Shown here: piece after piece, positions 1 to 5,901 of the stretch | Layout of the letters: every line of letters starts with the position of its first letter | How positions within the stretch are numbered: position 1 is the first letter of the stretch | NCBI GenBank assembly: GCA_030039105.1 | Contig: JASHQO010000491.1 | Coordinates: 1-15,432, forward strand | Length of the DNA stretch: 15,432 nucleotides | Reading direction: 5' to 3' | From: Xanthobacteraceae bacterium | GTDB lineage: Bacteria; Pseudomonadota; Alphaproteobacteria; Rhizobiales; Xanthobacteraceae | Position numbers and translations under genes: made by a program | Notes under the pieces: generated by a model | Told to the model about the DNA's origin: nothing | Database searches by the model: none | Seen by the model: the letters and a program-made list of their open reading frames with translations, nothing else

Positions 1-737
1 TGCGGCCGGGCAAGGCGCCGGGCGCCTTCGCGCATCCGACCGTGCCGTCGGCGCATCCCTATGTGCTGCTCAACTACCAGGGCAAGCCGCGCGACGTGAT
101 GACGCTCGCCCACGAGCTTGGCCACGGCGTGCACCAGGTGCTCGCCGCGCCGAACGGCGCGCTGATGGCGCCGACGCCGCTGACGCTGGCCGAGACCGCG
201 AGCGTGTTCGGCGAGATGCTGACCTTCCGCAAGCTGCTCGCCGCGACCCGCGACGACAAAGAACGCAAGGCCATGCTCGCCGCCAAGGTCGAGGACATGA
301 TCAATACGGTGGTGCGGCAGATCGCGTTCTACAGTTTCGAGCGCGCCGTCCACACCGAGCGCAAGAAGGGCGAATTGACCGCGGCGCAGATCGGCGAGCT
401 ATGGCTCGACGTGCAGCGCGAGAGCCTCGGACCCGCGATCGAGGTCAAGCCCGGCTACGAGAATTTCTGGGTCTATATCCCGCATTTCATCCACTCGCCG
501 TTCTACGTCTATGCCTACGCCTTCGGCGACTGCCTGGTGAATTCGCTCTATGCCGTCTACGAGCACGCCGCCGAAGGTTTTGCCGAGCGCTACCTGGCCA
601 TGCTCGCCGCCGGCGGCACCAAGCCCTACGCCGAGCTGCTTGCGCCGTTCGGCCTCAACGCCCGCGACCCGGCCTTCTGGCAGGGCGGACTTGGGGTGAT
701 CGAGCGGATGATCGGGGAGTTGGAACGCCTGAGTTGA
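1..737 (+). CDS. pepF: Oligoendopeptidase F, M3 family zinc metallopeptidase (C-terminal part, 5' end outside window)
   Basis: A cytoplasmic zinc endopeptidase that cleaves short oligopeptides. The frame is open from base 3, so the gene begins upstream of the window; the GTG at 42 is internal. About 245 residues are visible. The zinc site HELGH is encoded at 111-125, and a glutamate about 23 residues later (in LAETASVFGE) fits the third metal ligand of the M3 family. The stretch before it (GAFAHPTVPSAHPYVLLNYQ) is typical of PepF, as is the tyrosine-rich region near residues 155-175 of the visible part (FWVYIPHFIHSPFYVYAYAF). M3 oligoendopeptidases run to about 600 residues, so roughly the last 40 percent is seen. 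The stop TGA at 735-737 lies inside a TTGACA hexamer. Family assignment is firm; the exact substrate range is not readable here. Confidence 0.93.
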   Translation, partial: RPGKAPGAFAHPTVPSAHPYVLLNYQGKPRDVMTLAHELGHGVHQVLAAPNGALMAPTPLTLAETASVFGEMLTFRKLLAATRDDKERKAMLAAKVEDMINTVVRQIAFYSFERAVHTERKKGELTAAQIGELWLDVQRESLGPAIEVKPGYENFWVYIPHFIHSPFYVYAYAFGDCLVNSLYAVYEHAAEGFAERYLAMLAAGGTKPYAELLAPFGLNARDPAFWQGGLGVIERMIGELERLS

Positions 738-763
738 CAGGAGTTGGCGTCGTAAAACGGCCG

Positions 764-803
764 CTGAACAAACTTCTAAAATGTGTTATACGGACCGTAA
801 TAC
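764..803 (+). promoter_or_regulatory. Putative promoter and operator of the antitoxin-toxin pair
   Basis: The 79 bp between pepF and the antitoxin are noticeably AT-richer than their surroundings. A possible extended -10 (TG at 784-785, one base, TATACG at 787-792) lies 17 bp from a weak -35 (CTGAAC, 764-769). It is overlapped by an imperfect 19-bp palindrome, GTTATACGGACCGTAATAC at 785-803, centred on the A of CGGACCG, in which 7 of 9 base pairs are symmetric. An operator over the -10 would fit the autorepression usual for MazE/AbrB-type antitoxins. The promoter hexamers are weak matches; the palindrome is the stronger signal. Confidence 0.4.
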
Positions 804-816
804 GAATGAGATAACC

Positions 817-1041
817 ATGAAACTCGAAGTCAAACGTATCGGCAATTCCGACGGGTTCATTTTGCCTTGCGAGCTCATGCAGCGGCTCGATATCAAGCGC
901 GGCCAGAATTTTCACGTCACCGAGCTCGCGGGTGGCGGACTCCAGTTGCTTCCTTGCGATCCCGACTTCGAGGCCACGATGGAAGCCGCTGACGAAGTGA
1001 CGGACGAATACCGCGATGCGCTTGCGACGCTGGCAAAATGA
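817..1041 (+). CDS. MazE/AbrB-like (SpoVT-AbrB fold) antitoxin
   Basis: A predicted 74-residue antitoxin that should bind DNA through an N-terminal swapped-hairpin domain and neutralise its partner toxin with its C-terminal tail. The start KLEVKRIGNSDGFILPCEL (from residue 2) matches the usual pattern of this family, a basic strand then IGNS-G-ILP, where aspartate replaces the hydrophobic residue commonly found after GNS. The tail, from about residue 49, is acidic (DPDFEATMEAADEVTDEY) and resembles the toxin-binding tail of antitoxins paired with Doc. ATG 817 was chosen over an upstream in-frame ATG at 781 because homology begins at 817; the 781 start would add residues encoded by the promoter/operator. 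No strong Shine-Dalgarno is seen. The frame is intact although the downstream toxin is broken, so it may persist as an orphan regulator. Confidence 0.82.
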   Translation: MKLEVKRIGNSDGFILPCELMQRLDIKRGQNFHVTELAGGGLQLLPCDPDFEATMEAADEVTDEYRDALATLAK

Positions 1042-1053
1042 TCGAAGCGTCGA

Positions 1054-1448
1054 ATGCCGATCGAACCGAAGTGGCTGACCTACGATCGGGTCATCGCAAT
1101 CCATAGCCGCCAATTGCGTCGCTTTGGCAGAGCAGCCGGCTTGCGCGGCGATGGCCTGCTACGTTCCGCCATCGAACGACCGAACAACAAGGGGCACTAT
1201 GAGCAAGCCGAGCTTCCGGAGCTCGCGGCGGCATATGCTTTCGGTTTGGCGAAAAACCGCGCCTTCGATGATGGCAACAAACGCATCGCATTCACGAGCA
1301 TGATGGTCTTCTTGCGTAAGAACGAGGTGAGATTCGCTCCCGATCAGGCGCAGGCAACGAAAATAATATAATAATGTCTCTTGCCGCCGGCGAAGTCAGC
1401 GAAGAAAGTCTCGCGCGCTGTATCCGCGACAACTGGCCCAAAGCGTAA
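1054..1448 (+). pseudogene. doc: Doc (death-on-curing) Fic-family toxin, frameshifted and lacking the Fic histidine
   Basis: Doc toxins use a Fic fold to phosphorylate elongation factor Tu. Frame 1 encodes a convincing Doc N-terminal and central region of 105 residues (PKWLTYDRVIAIHSRQL early, LAAAYAFGLAKNR next, DDGNKRIAF as the Fic core), then stops at TAA 1369-1371 inside an AT run at 1360-1376. The expected C-terminus continues in frame 3 from 1374 (SLAAGEVSEESLARCIRDNW) to TAA 1446-1448. Removing two bases (one TA unit) from the run rejoins the frames to about 130 residues, the normal Doc length. Independently, the Fic motif, normally H-x-F-x-D/N-x-N-K-R, reads R-A-F-D-D-G-N-K-R: arginine 69 stands where the essential histidine belongs. 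The toxin therefore looks doubly inactivated. It starts 12 bp after the antitoxin stop, and its original stop shares one base with the next gene's ATG. Confidence 0.85.
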
Positions 1449-2821
1449 TGGCAAAATCGGAAAAGCCCGACCGCGAAAAGAACCGCCTCACCGCCCGCGC
1501 GGCGCGCTATGCGCGGGTCGGCGCCAACGTCGGCGGCGTGGCGGCGCGCTACGCCGGGCGGCGGCTTCTTGGCGGCACGCCGGATCGGGCAGGTGAGGCG
1601 AGCGCGTTGTCGTCGGCGCTCGGCCGGCTGAAGGGGCCGCTGATGAAGGTCGCGCAACTGATGGCGACCATTCCCGATCTGCTGCCGGCCGAATATGCCG
1701 CCGAATTGCAGAAGCTGCAGAGCGAAGCGCCGCCGATGGGCTGGGCCTTCGTCAAGCGCCGCATGATGGCGGAGCTCGGTGCCGATTGGGAGAAAAAGTT
1801 CGCAAGCTTCGAGCATCATCCGGCTGCGGCCGCTTCGCTCGGCCAGGTGCATCGGGCGCGTTCGCTCGATGGCGCCGAGCTTGCCTGCAAGCTGCAATAT
1901 CCCGACATGCAGTCGGCCGTCGAAGCCGACTTGCAGCAGCTACAGTGGCTGCTCGCCGTCCGCCGCCGTTTCGACTCGGCGATCGATACCAGCGAAATCG
2001 GCAAGGAGATCGGCGCCCGCGTGCGCGAGGAGCTCGATTACCGCCGCGAGGCCAAGCACGTTGCGCTCTATCGCGCCATGCTCGACGGTGTCGATATCGT
2101 CCGCGTGCCGCGGGCGTGGCCCGGGATTTCGACCGGACGCCTGCTCAGCCTCGACTGGCTCGACGGCAGCAAAATGCTCGCCCACAAGAACGATCCACTC
2201 GCGGCGCGCAACGCGCTGGCCCGGGCCATGTTCACGGCGTGGTGGTTTCCGTTCAGCCGCTTCGGCGTCATCCACGGCGATCCGCATCTCGGCAACTACA
2301 CGGTCTTCACCCGCGACGGCGTGCCGGCCGGCATCAATCTGCTCGACTACGGCTGCATCCGCATCTTCCCGCCGACGTTCGTGCGCGGCGTGGTCGATCT
2401 CTATCACGGGCTGCTGCGCAGCGACGACGATCTCGTCGTCCATGCCTACGAGACCTGGGGCTTTCGCCGGCTGTCGCGCGACCTCATCGACACGCTCAAT
2501 ATCTGGGCGCGCTTCATCTACGCGCCGCTGCTCGACGACCGCGTGCGCAGCATCGCCGACGGCGTGAAGCCGTCGGAATATGGCCGCCGCGAAGCGTTCC
2601 GCGTGCACCAGGCGCTCAAGCAGAAGGGTCCGGTGACGGTGCCGCGCGAATTCGTGTTCATGGATCGCGCCGCGATCGGGCTCGGCGCCGTGTTCCTGCA
2701 CCTGCGCGCGGAGCTGAATTTCTATCGCCTGTTCAACGAGGCGATCGAGCGGTTTTCCATGGAGCGCGTCGCCAAGCGTCAGGCCGACGCTCTGGCCGCG
2801 GCCGGTTTGTCCCAGGCCTAG
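1448..2821 (+). CDS. ABC1/AarF/UbiB-family atypical protein kinase-like protein
   Basis: A 457-residue member of the ABC1 (COQ8/UbiB) family, whose members have an atypical kinase fold and support ubiquinone biosynthesis or related lipid functions. Recognisable parts in order are the signature helix LKGPLMKVAQ (residues 61-70; the family motif KxGQ appears as KVAQ), the alanine-rich loop AAAASLGQ (126-133) replacing the glycine loop, the ATP-lysine in ACKLQYP (K148), the helix-C region EELDYRREAKH (194-204), the catalytic-loop equivalent HGDPHLGN (276-283) and the metal-binding DYG (300-302, in place of DFG). Key residues are present apart from glycine to alanine in KxGQ, a change I believe is usual in this alphaproteobacterial subgroup. 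No transmembrane pair is obvious at the C-terminus, unlike UbiB. ATG 1448 overlaps the stop of the broken doc gene, suggesting translational coupling. The substrate is unknown. Confidence 0.9.
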   Translation: MAKSEKPDREKNRLTARAARYARVGANVGGVAARYAGRRLLGGTPDRAGEASALSSALGRLKGPLMKVAQLMATIPDLLPAEYAAELQKLQSEAPPMGWAFVKRRMMAELGADWEKKFASFEHHPAAAASLGQVHRARSLDGAELACKLQYPDMQSAVEADLQQLQWLLAVRRRFDSAIDTSEIGKEIGARVREELDYRREAKHVALYRAMLDGVDIVRVPRAWPGISTGRLLSLDWLDGSKMLAHKNDPLAARNALARAMFTAWWFPFSRFGVIHGDPHLGNYTVFTRDGVPAGINLLDYGCIRIFPPTFVRGVVDLYHGLLRSDDDLVVHAYETWGFRRLSRDLIDTLNIWARFIYAPLLDDRVRSIADGVKPSEYGRREAFRVHQALKQKGPVTVPREFVFMDRAAIGLGAVFLHLRAELNFYRLFNEAIERFSMERVAKRQADALAAAGLSQA

Positions 2822-3114
2822 CAGCAGTCGCAGCCGGCGCCGTCGAGCATGAGCAGGGCGTTCTTCATGAACGCCGGCGGCAGGTCGTCCTCGACCACCG
2901 CGGCGAGCGGCTTGAAGATCTTGCAGTGATGGCGGCCGAGCGCGGTCCAGAACACCAGATGCGTCTCGATCGGCGGGCAGCCGGGGACGCTGCAGGCCAC
3001 CTCCGACACCATGACCGTCTCGTCGTCGGCGAGGGAGAAGCGCGCGCGCGTCCAGTCACGCACGCGGTCGAGCGCCGCGGTGTCTCCCGAGCCTATTTTG
3101 CCAAAGCCAAGCAT
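2818..3114 (-). CDS. Small conserved cysteine-tailed protein of unknown function
   Basis: A 98-residue protein on the reverse strand. I do not assign a function. Visible features are a basic amphipathic start (DRVRDWTRARFSL), a central CSVPGCPP motif (two cysteines four residues apart, followed by prolines), a histidine pair (GRHHCKIFKP) and a final GCDCC, giving six cysteines clustered in three places, as in metal-binding or redox proteins. I recall similar short proteins in Bradyrhizobium relatives, where they are also uncharacterised. ATG 3114 is chosen because AAAGG stands 5 bases ahead of it; upstream starts at 3132 or 3153 are possible, but those codons lie at or inside the palindromic repeat at 3127-3218. 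The gene converges on the ABC1 kinase, and the two stop codons share the palindrome CTAG (2818-2821). Confidence 0.75.
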   Translation of the reverse strand: MLGFGKIGSGDTAALDRVRDWTRARFSLADDETVMVSEVACSVPGCPPIETHLVFWTALGRHHCKIFKPLAAVVEDDLPPAFMKNALLMLDGAGCDCC

Positions 3115-3126
3115 GGCTACCTTTGC

Positions 3127-3218
3127 CGTCATGACCGGCCTTGTGCCGGGCATCCACGTCTTACTATTTTAGCCGCAAAACCAAGACGTAGGTGGCCGGG
3201 TCGAGCCCGGCCATGACG
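3127..3218. repeat. Dispersed palindromic intergenic repeat, 36-bp arms
   Basis: Left arm 3127-3162 and right arm 3183-3218 are near-perfect inverted copies (outer CGTCATG / CATGACG, core CCGGGC / GCCCGG, inner ACGTCTT / AAGACGT) around a 20-base loop. The type, with outer GTCATG-CCGG and inner ACGTCTT, matches a repeat I know to be widespread between genes in Bradyrhizobium-like genomes. It separates the divergent cysteine-tailed ORF and the alcohol dehydrogenase and occupies nearly all the space between them, so a promoter for either must lie in or overlap it. Confidence 0.8.
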
Positions 3219-3224
3219 ACCAAG

Positions 3225-3230
3225 AAGGAG
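3225..3230 (+). promoter_or_regulatory. Ribosome binding site AAGGAG fixing a GTG start
   Basis: AAGGAG lies 7 bases before GTG 3238 and directly follows the palindromic repeat. It supports GTG as the dehydrogenase start; the next in-frame ATG (3304) would remove the first strand of the GroES-like domain. Confidence 0.75.
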
Positions 3231-3237
3231 CGATTGA

Positions 3238-4347
3238 GTGGCCGAACAAGTCCTAGCGGCGGTGCGTACCGGGCCGAGCAAGACCGAAATCCGCGAATAT
3301 CCCATGCCCGAGGTCCCGGAGGATGCGGCGCTGATGAAAATGGCGGTCGGCGGAATTTGCGGCACCGACGTCAAGCTCTACAAGCATCCGCCGTCGGCCG
3401 CGCCGGTCATCATGGGTCACGAAAACATCGGCGTCATCGCCAAGGCCGGCCGCGAATTCACCCGCCGCAAGGGTTTCAAGGAAGGCGACCTCGTCTTCGT
3501 CGAGCATTACGTCATGTGCGGCAAGTGCGAGTGGTGCCATGCCGGCCAGTATCGGCACTGCGAGAACACCAATTGGCGCACCAATCCGGACGCCATCCGC
3601 TACGGCTACACTTCGGCCGAGAAGGCGCCGCATCTGTGGGGCGGCTTCGCCCAGTACGTCTATCTGCCGTGGAACGCCGTGGTGCATCATGTGCCGAAGG
3701 GCGTGTCGGCGGAGCTCGCCGGCCTGGTGACGCCGATGGCGAACGGCGTCGAATGGTCGTTGATGGACGGCGGCGTCGGCTACAATTCGACCGTGCTGAT
3801 CCAGGGACCGGGCCAGCAAGGGCTGTCGCAGACCGTGATCTGCAAGCAGGCCGGCGCTTCGCTGATCATCGTCACCGCCACGTCCAAGGACAGAGCCCGC
3901 ATGGACGTCGCCAAGAAGCTCGGCGCCGATTACGTCATCGACGTGCAGAAGGAAGACCCGCTCGAACGCATTATGCAAATCACCGGCGGCAAAGGCGTCG
4001 ATGTCGCGCTCGATTGCACCGCGGGTGCCGGCACGATCCCGATCCTGCTCGGCATCGAGGCGCTCAAGCGCAAGGGCGGCACCATCGTGGTGCAGGGGGA
4101 ATTGGCGCAATTCCCGAACTTCCCGCTGGAGAAATTCACCGTGAAGTTCATCACCATGAAAAGCGCGCGCGGCCACAGCTACCGGGCCTGCGAGCTGGCG
4201 CTGGCGCAGCTTGCGTCGAAGCGCTTCCCGCTGGAGCTCGTCACCACCCACCGTTTCGGGTTGAAGGACGTCGACCTCGCCATCAAATCGGTCGGCGGGG
4301 AGGGCGTGCCGGACGTGATCCACGCTTCGCTGATGCCGTGGGCGTGA
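3238..4347 (+). CDS. Zinc-dependent alcohol dehydrogenase (medium-chain dehydrogenase/reductase)
   Basis: A 369-residue cytoplasmic NAD(P)-dependent dehydrogenase. The N-terminal GroES-like catalytic domain carries the catalytic zinc residues C41 (GGICGTD) and H61-E62 (MGHENIG). The structural zinc lobe has four cysteines with usual spacing: C94, C97, C100 and C108 (CGKCEWCHAGQYRHC). The Rossmann domain begins around residue 186 with GPGQQG (190-195) as the dinucleotide-binding turn, a variant of GxGxxG. It starts with GTG and has a strong AAGGAG 7 bases upstream. The sequence belongs to the tetrameric, threonine/sorbitol dehydrogenase-like side of the family, but the alcohol substrate cannot be read from it. 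A downstream solute-binding protein gene on the same strand, 130 bp away across a palindromic repeat, may serve the same catabolic pathway; that is inference only. Confidence 0.92.
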   Translation: MAEQVLAAVRTGPSKTEIREYPMPEVPEDAALMKMAVGGICGTDVKLYKHPPSAAPVIMGHENIGVIAKAGREFTRRKGFKEGDLVFVEHYVMCGKCEWCHAGQYRHCENTNWRTNPDAIRYGYTSAEKAPHLWGGFAQYVYLPWNAVVHHVPKGVSAELAGLVTPMANGVEWSLMDGGVGYNSTVLIQGPGQQGLSQTVICKQAGASLIIVTATSKDRARMDVAKKLGADYVIDVQKEDPLERIMQITGGKGVDVALDCTAGAGTIPILLGIEALKRKGGTIVVQGELAQFPNFPLEKFTVKFITMKSARGHSYRACELALAQLASKRFPLELVTTHRFGLKDVDLAIKSVGGEGVPDVIHASLMPWA

Positions 4348-4389
4348 GCGCAGGAATGTCGCAGGCCGCGACTGCGGTCCTGTGCTAGC

Positions 4390-4455
4390 CTCCGCTCATT
4401 CCCGCGCAAGCGGGAATCCAGTTCTGGGTCCCCGCTTGCGCGGGGACGAGCGGAG
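4390..4455. repeat. Palindromic intergenic repeat, 32-bp arms with 2-base loop
   Basis: Arms at 4390-4421 and 4424-4455 are inverted copies (outer CTCCGCTC / GAGCGGAG; core CCCGCGCAAGCGGG / CCCGCTTGCGCGGGG) separated by TT. Each arm also contains its own small hairpin, CCCGC-GCAA-GCGGG and its partner. This is a familiar alphaproteobacterial dispersed element. It lies 43 bp after the dehydrogenase stop and could act as a transcript-stabilising or attenuating hairpin, but there is no T-tract, so it is not a classical terminator. Read as protein it gives the SRASGNP...LRGDER string often seen as a false N-terminal extension. Confidence 0.85.
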
Positions 4456-4466
4456 TTCAACGAGCG

Positions 4467-4474
4467 AGGAGGAG
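4467..4474 (+). promoter_or_regulatory. Strong ribosome binding site of the solute-binding protein gene
   Basis: AGGAGGAG lies just ahead of ATG 4478; its AGGAGG core (4467-4472) leaves a 5-base spacer. It decides the start against the longer open frame from 4382, whose extra codons lie in the palindromic repeat. Confidence 0.8.
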
Positions 4475-4477
4475 CAC

Positions 4478-5536
4478 ATGGCTCCGACGCACACCGTCCG
4501 TCGCCATTGGTTTGTCGCTGCACTGACAATCGCGTCGGCACTTGGCCTTGCCGGCCGCGCCGGCGCGCAAGAGCTCACCGTCGGCACCATCGGCGCCGCA
4601 AGCGACGCGCCGCTCTTCATCGCCGACGCCATGGGCTACTACGGCGAACAAGGCCTGAAGGTGAAATTCATCCGCTTCGATTCGGCGGCGAAGATGATCC
4701 CCTCGCTGGGCTCCGGCGAAGTCGACGTCGGCTCCGGCGCCACCTCGGCCGGCCTCTACAACGCGGTCAAGCGCGGCATCAACATCAAGATCGTCGCCGA
4801 CAAGGCGCGCAACGCGCCGGGCTACGGTTTCGAGGCGATCCTGGCGCGCAGCGACCTGGTCGACAGCGGCAAGATCAAGAGCGTCAAGGATCTCAAAGGC
4901 ATGAAAGTCGCGATGTCGGCCAACGGCAACAGCGAAAACGCCATCATGAACTACGCGCTCACCAAGAGCGGATTGACCTACAACGATATCGATCAGGTCT
5001 TTCTCGGCTTCCCCAATCAGATCGCCGCCTACGCCAACAAGGGCATCGATGCGAGCCTTACGGTCGAGCCGACCACCACCGAGCTCCTTCAATCGGGCGC
5101 CGCGAAAAAGCTCGTCGGCATCGACGAGCTGATCCCCGATTGCCAGACCGCGGTTGTGTTCTACAGCCCGAAATTCGTCCAGGACCAGCCCGACAACGCC
5201 AAGAAATTCATGGTGGCGCTGGTTAAGGCGATGCGCTTCTACAACGATGCGCTCAAGGACGGGCACATCGCTGGGCCGAACGCCGATCAGGTCGTCAAAA
5301 TCCTCACCGAATATTCCTTCATCAAGGATCCGGCGGTGCACCGCGCCATCATCTCCCAGGCGGTCGACCCCGACGGCAAGCTCGACATGGCGTCGCTGCA
5401 GATGTTCTGGCAGTTCTTCAAGGACACCAAGCAGATCGACGGCTCGGTGAAGGTCGATGACGTGGTCGATCTCAGCTACGTGCACGAGGCGTCGCAGCAG
5501 CTCGGGCGGTACGTGAAGGGCGCCACCGCGCACTAG
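4478..5536 (+). CDS. ABC transporter periplasmic substrate-binding protein, NMT1/SsuA/TauA-like
   Basis: A 352-residue exported binding protein. Residues 1-30 form a Sec signal peptide: basic start (VRRH), hydrophobic core (WFVAALTIASALGLAG) and cleavage after AGA, giving mature QELTVGTIG. The mature part follows the family pattern: an early APLFIADAMGYYGEQGLKVK, IPSLGSGEVDVG near residue 80, SVKDLKGMKVA mid-protein, and later a hinge region around QIAAYANKGIDASLTVEPTT. This superfamily binds nitrate, sulfonates, taurine, aromatic acids or pyrimidine precursors, and the ligand cannot be told here. No permease or ATPase gene is adjacent, so its membrane partners must be outside the window or elsewhere. 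The stop codon TAG is part of the hairpin arm of the next repeat. Confidence 0.9.
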   Translation: MAPTHTVRRHWFVAALTIASALGLAGRAGAQELTVGTIGAASDAPLFIADAMGYYGEQGLKVKFIRFDSAAKMIPSLGSGEVDVGSGATSAGLYNAVKRGINIKIVADKARNAPGYGFEAILARSDLVDSGKIKSVKDLKGMKVAMSANGNSENAIMNYALTKSGLTYNDIDQVFLGFPNQIAAYANKGIDASLTVEPTTTELLQSGAAKKLVGIDELIPDCQTAVVFYSPKFVQDQPDNAKKFMVALVKAMRFYNDALKDGHIAGPNADQVVKILTEYSFIKDPAVHRAIISQAVDPDGKLDMASLQMFWQFFKDTKQIDGSVKVDDVVDLSYVHEASQQLGRYVKGATAH

Positions 5537-5575
5537 AGCGGGATGAGTTTTGGTTGAATCGTCATCCCGCTCTAG
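5533..5575. repeat. Hairpin repeat with perfect 14-bp arms, overlapping a stop codon
   Basis: CTAGAGCGGGATGA (5533-5546) is exactly inverted at 5562-5575, with a 15-base AT-rich loop. The TAG of the solute-binding protein lies inside the left arm. The right arm is followed by CCTTTTACTTG, so it may serve as a weak rho-independent terminator. Together with 5588-5658 it resembles a two-hairpin element I know from Bradyrhizobium-type genomes. Confidence 0.8.
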
Positions 5576-5587
5576 CCTTTTACTTGC

Positions 5588-5658
5588 GCATGATCTTTTC
5601 CGAAAACCGGTTTTCACCCGCGGATCGAGTCCGAGGGCCGGCTTTTTCGGGATCATGC
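5588..5658. repeat. Second hairpin repeat with interrupted core
   Basis: GCATGATC (5588-5595) is inverted at 5651-5658 (GATCATGC), with further pairing inwards (CCGAAAACCGG on the left against CCGGCTTTTTCGG on the right). It follows the hairpin at 5533-5575 by 12 bases, as in the usual two-part element. The core between the arms (about 5618-5642) seems longer than in copies I recall, as if 20-odd bases had been added. Confidence 0.65.
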
Positions 5659-5717
5659 TTTAGCGGCGGCTGCTGCAACCAAACGCGATTTTGCCGGTTG
5701 GTACAAGCGATTGATGC

Positions 5718-5864
5718 GTCATTGCGAGCGAAGCGAAGCAATCCAGCTTCCTCCCTAACCCCCTCCCGGAAGCGGGGGAAGCAAGGACGGGGAAATTGCT
5801 TCGTCGCGGAACCTGTCACCGGGCCGCGCGACTTCGCGCGGGCCCGTTGGCTTTTCGCAATGAC
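5718..5864. repeat. Composite inverted repeat, probably nested elements
   Basis: The outer ends GTCATTGCG (5718-5726) and CGCAATGAC (5856-5864) are exact inverted copies, and GAAGCAAT (5734-5741) pairs with ATTGCTTC (5796-5803). This is the widespread GTCATTGCGAGC...GCAATCC repeat type. Its interior carries two extra hairpins: CCCCCTCCCGGAAGCGGGGG near 5760-5779 and a GC-rich GGGCC-GCGCG / CGCGC-GGGCCC structure at about 5821-5845. The whole looks like smaller palindromes inserted into a larger one. The 365 bases from 5537 to 5901 hold no gene that I can support. Confidence 0.7.
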
Positions 5865-5901
5865 AAGCACTGTATATTCTTGACCGACCCGGGCTATTGC
5901 G

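Noticed and set aside
781..816. 12-residue extension of the antitoxin from ATG 781
   Set aside because: Its codons fall on the promoter/operator palindrome, and family similarity starts at 817.
4382..4477. 32-residue N-terminal extension of the solute-binding protein
   Set aside because: Encoded by the palindromic repeat at 4390-4455, and it would bury the signal peptide; AGGAGG before ATG 4478 decides the start.
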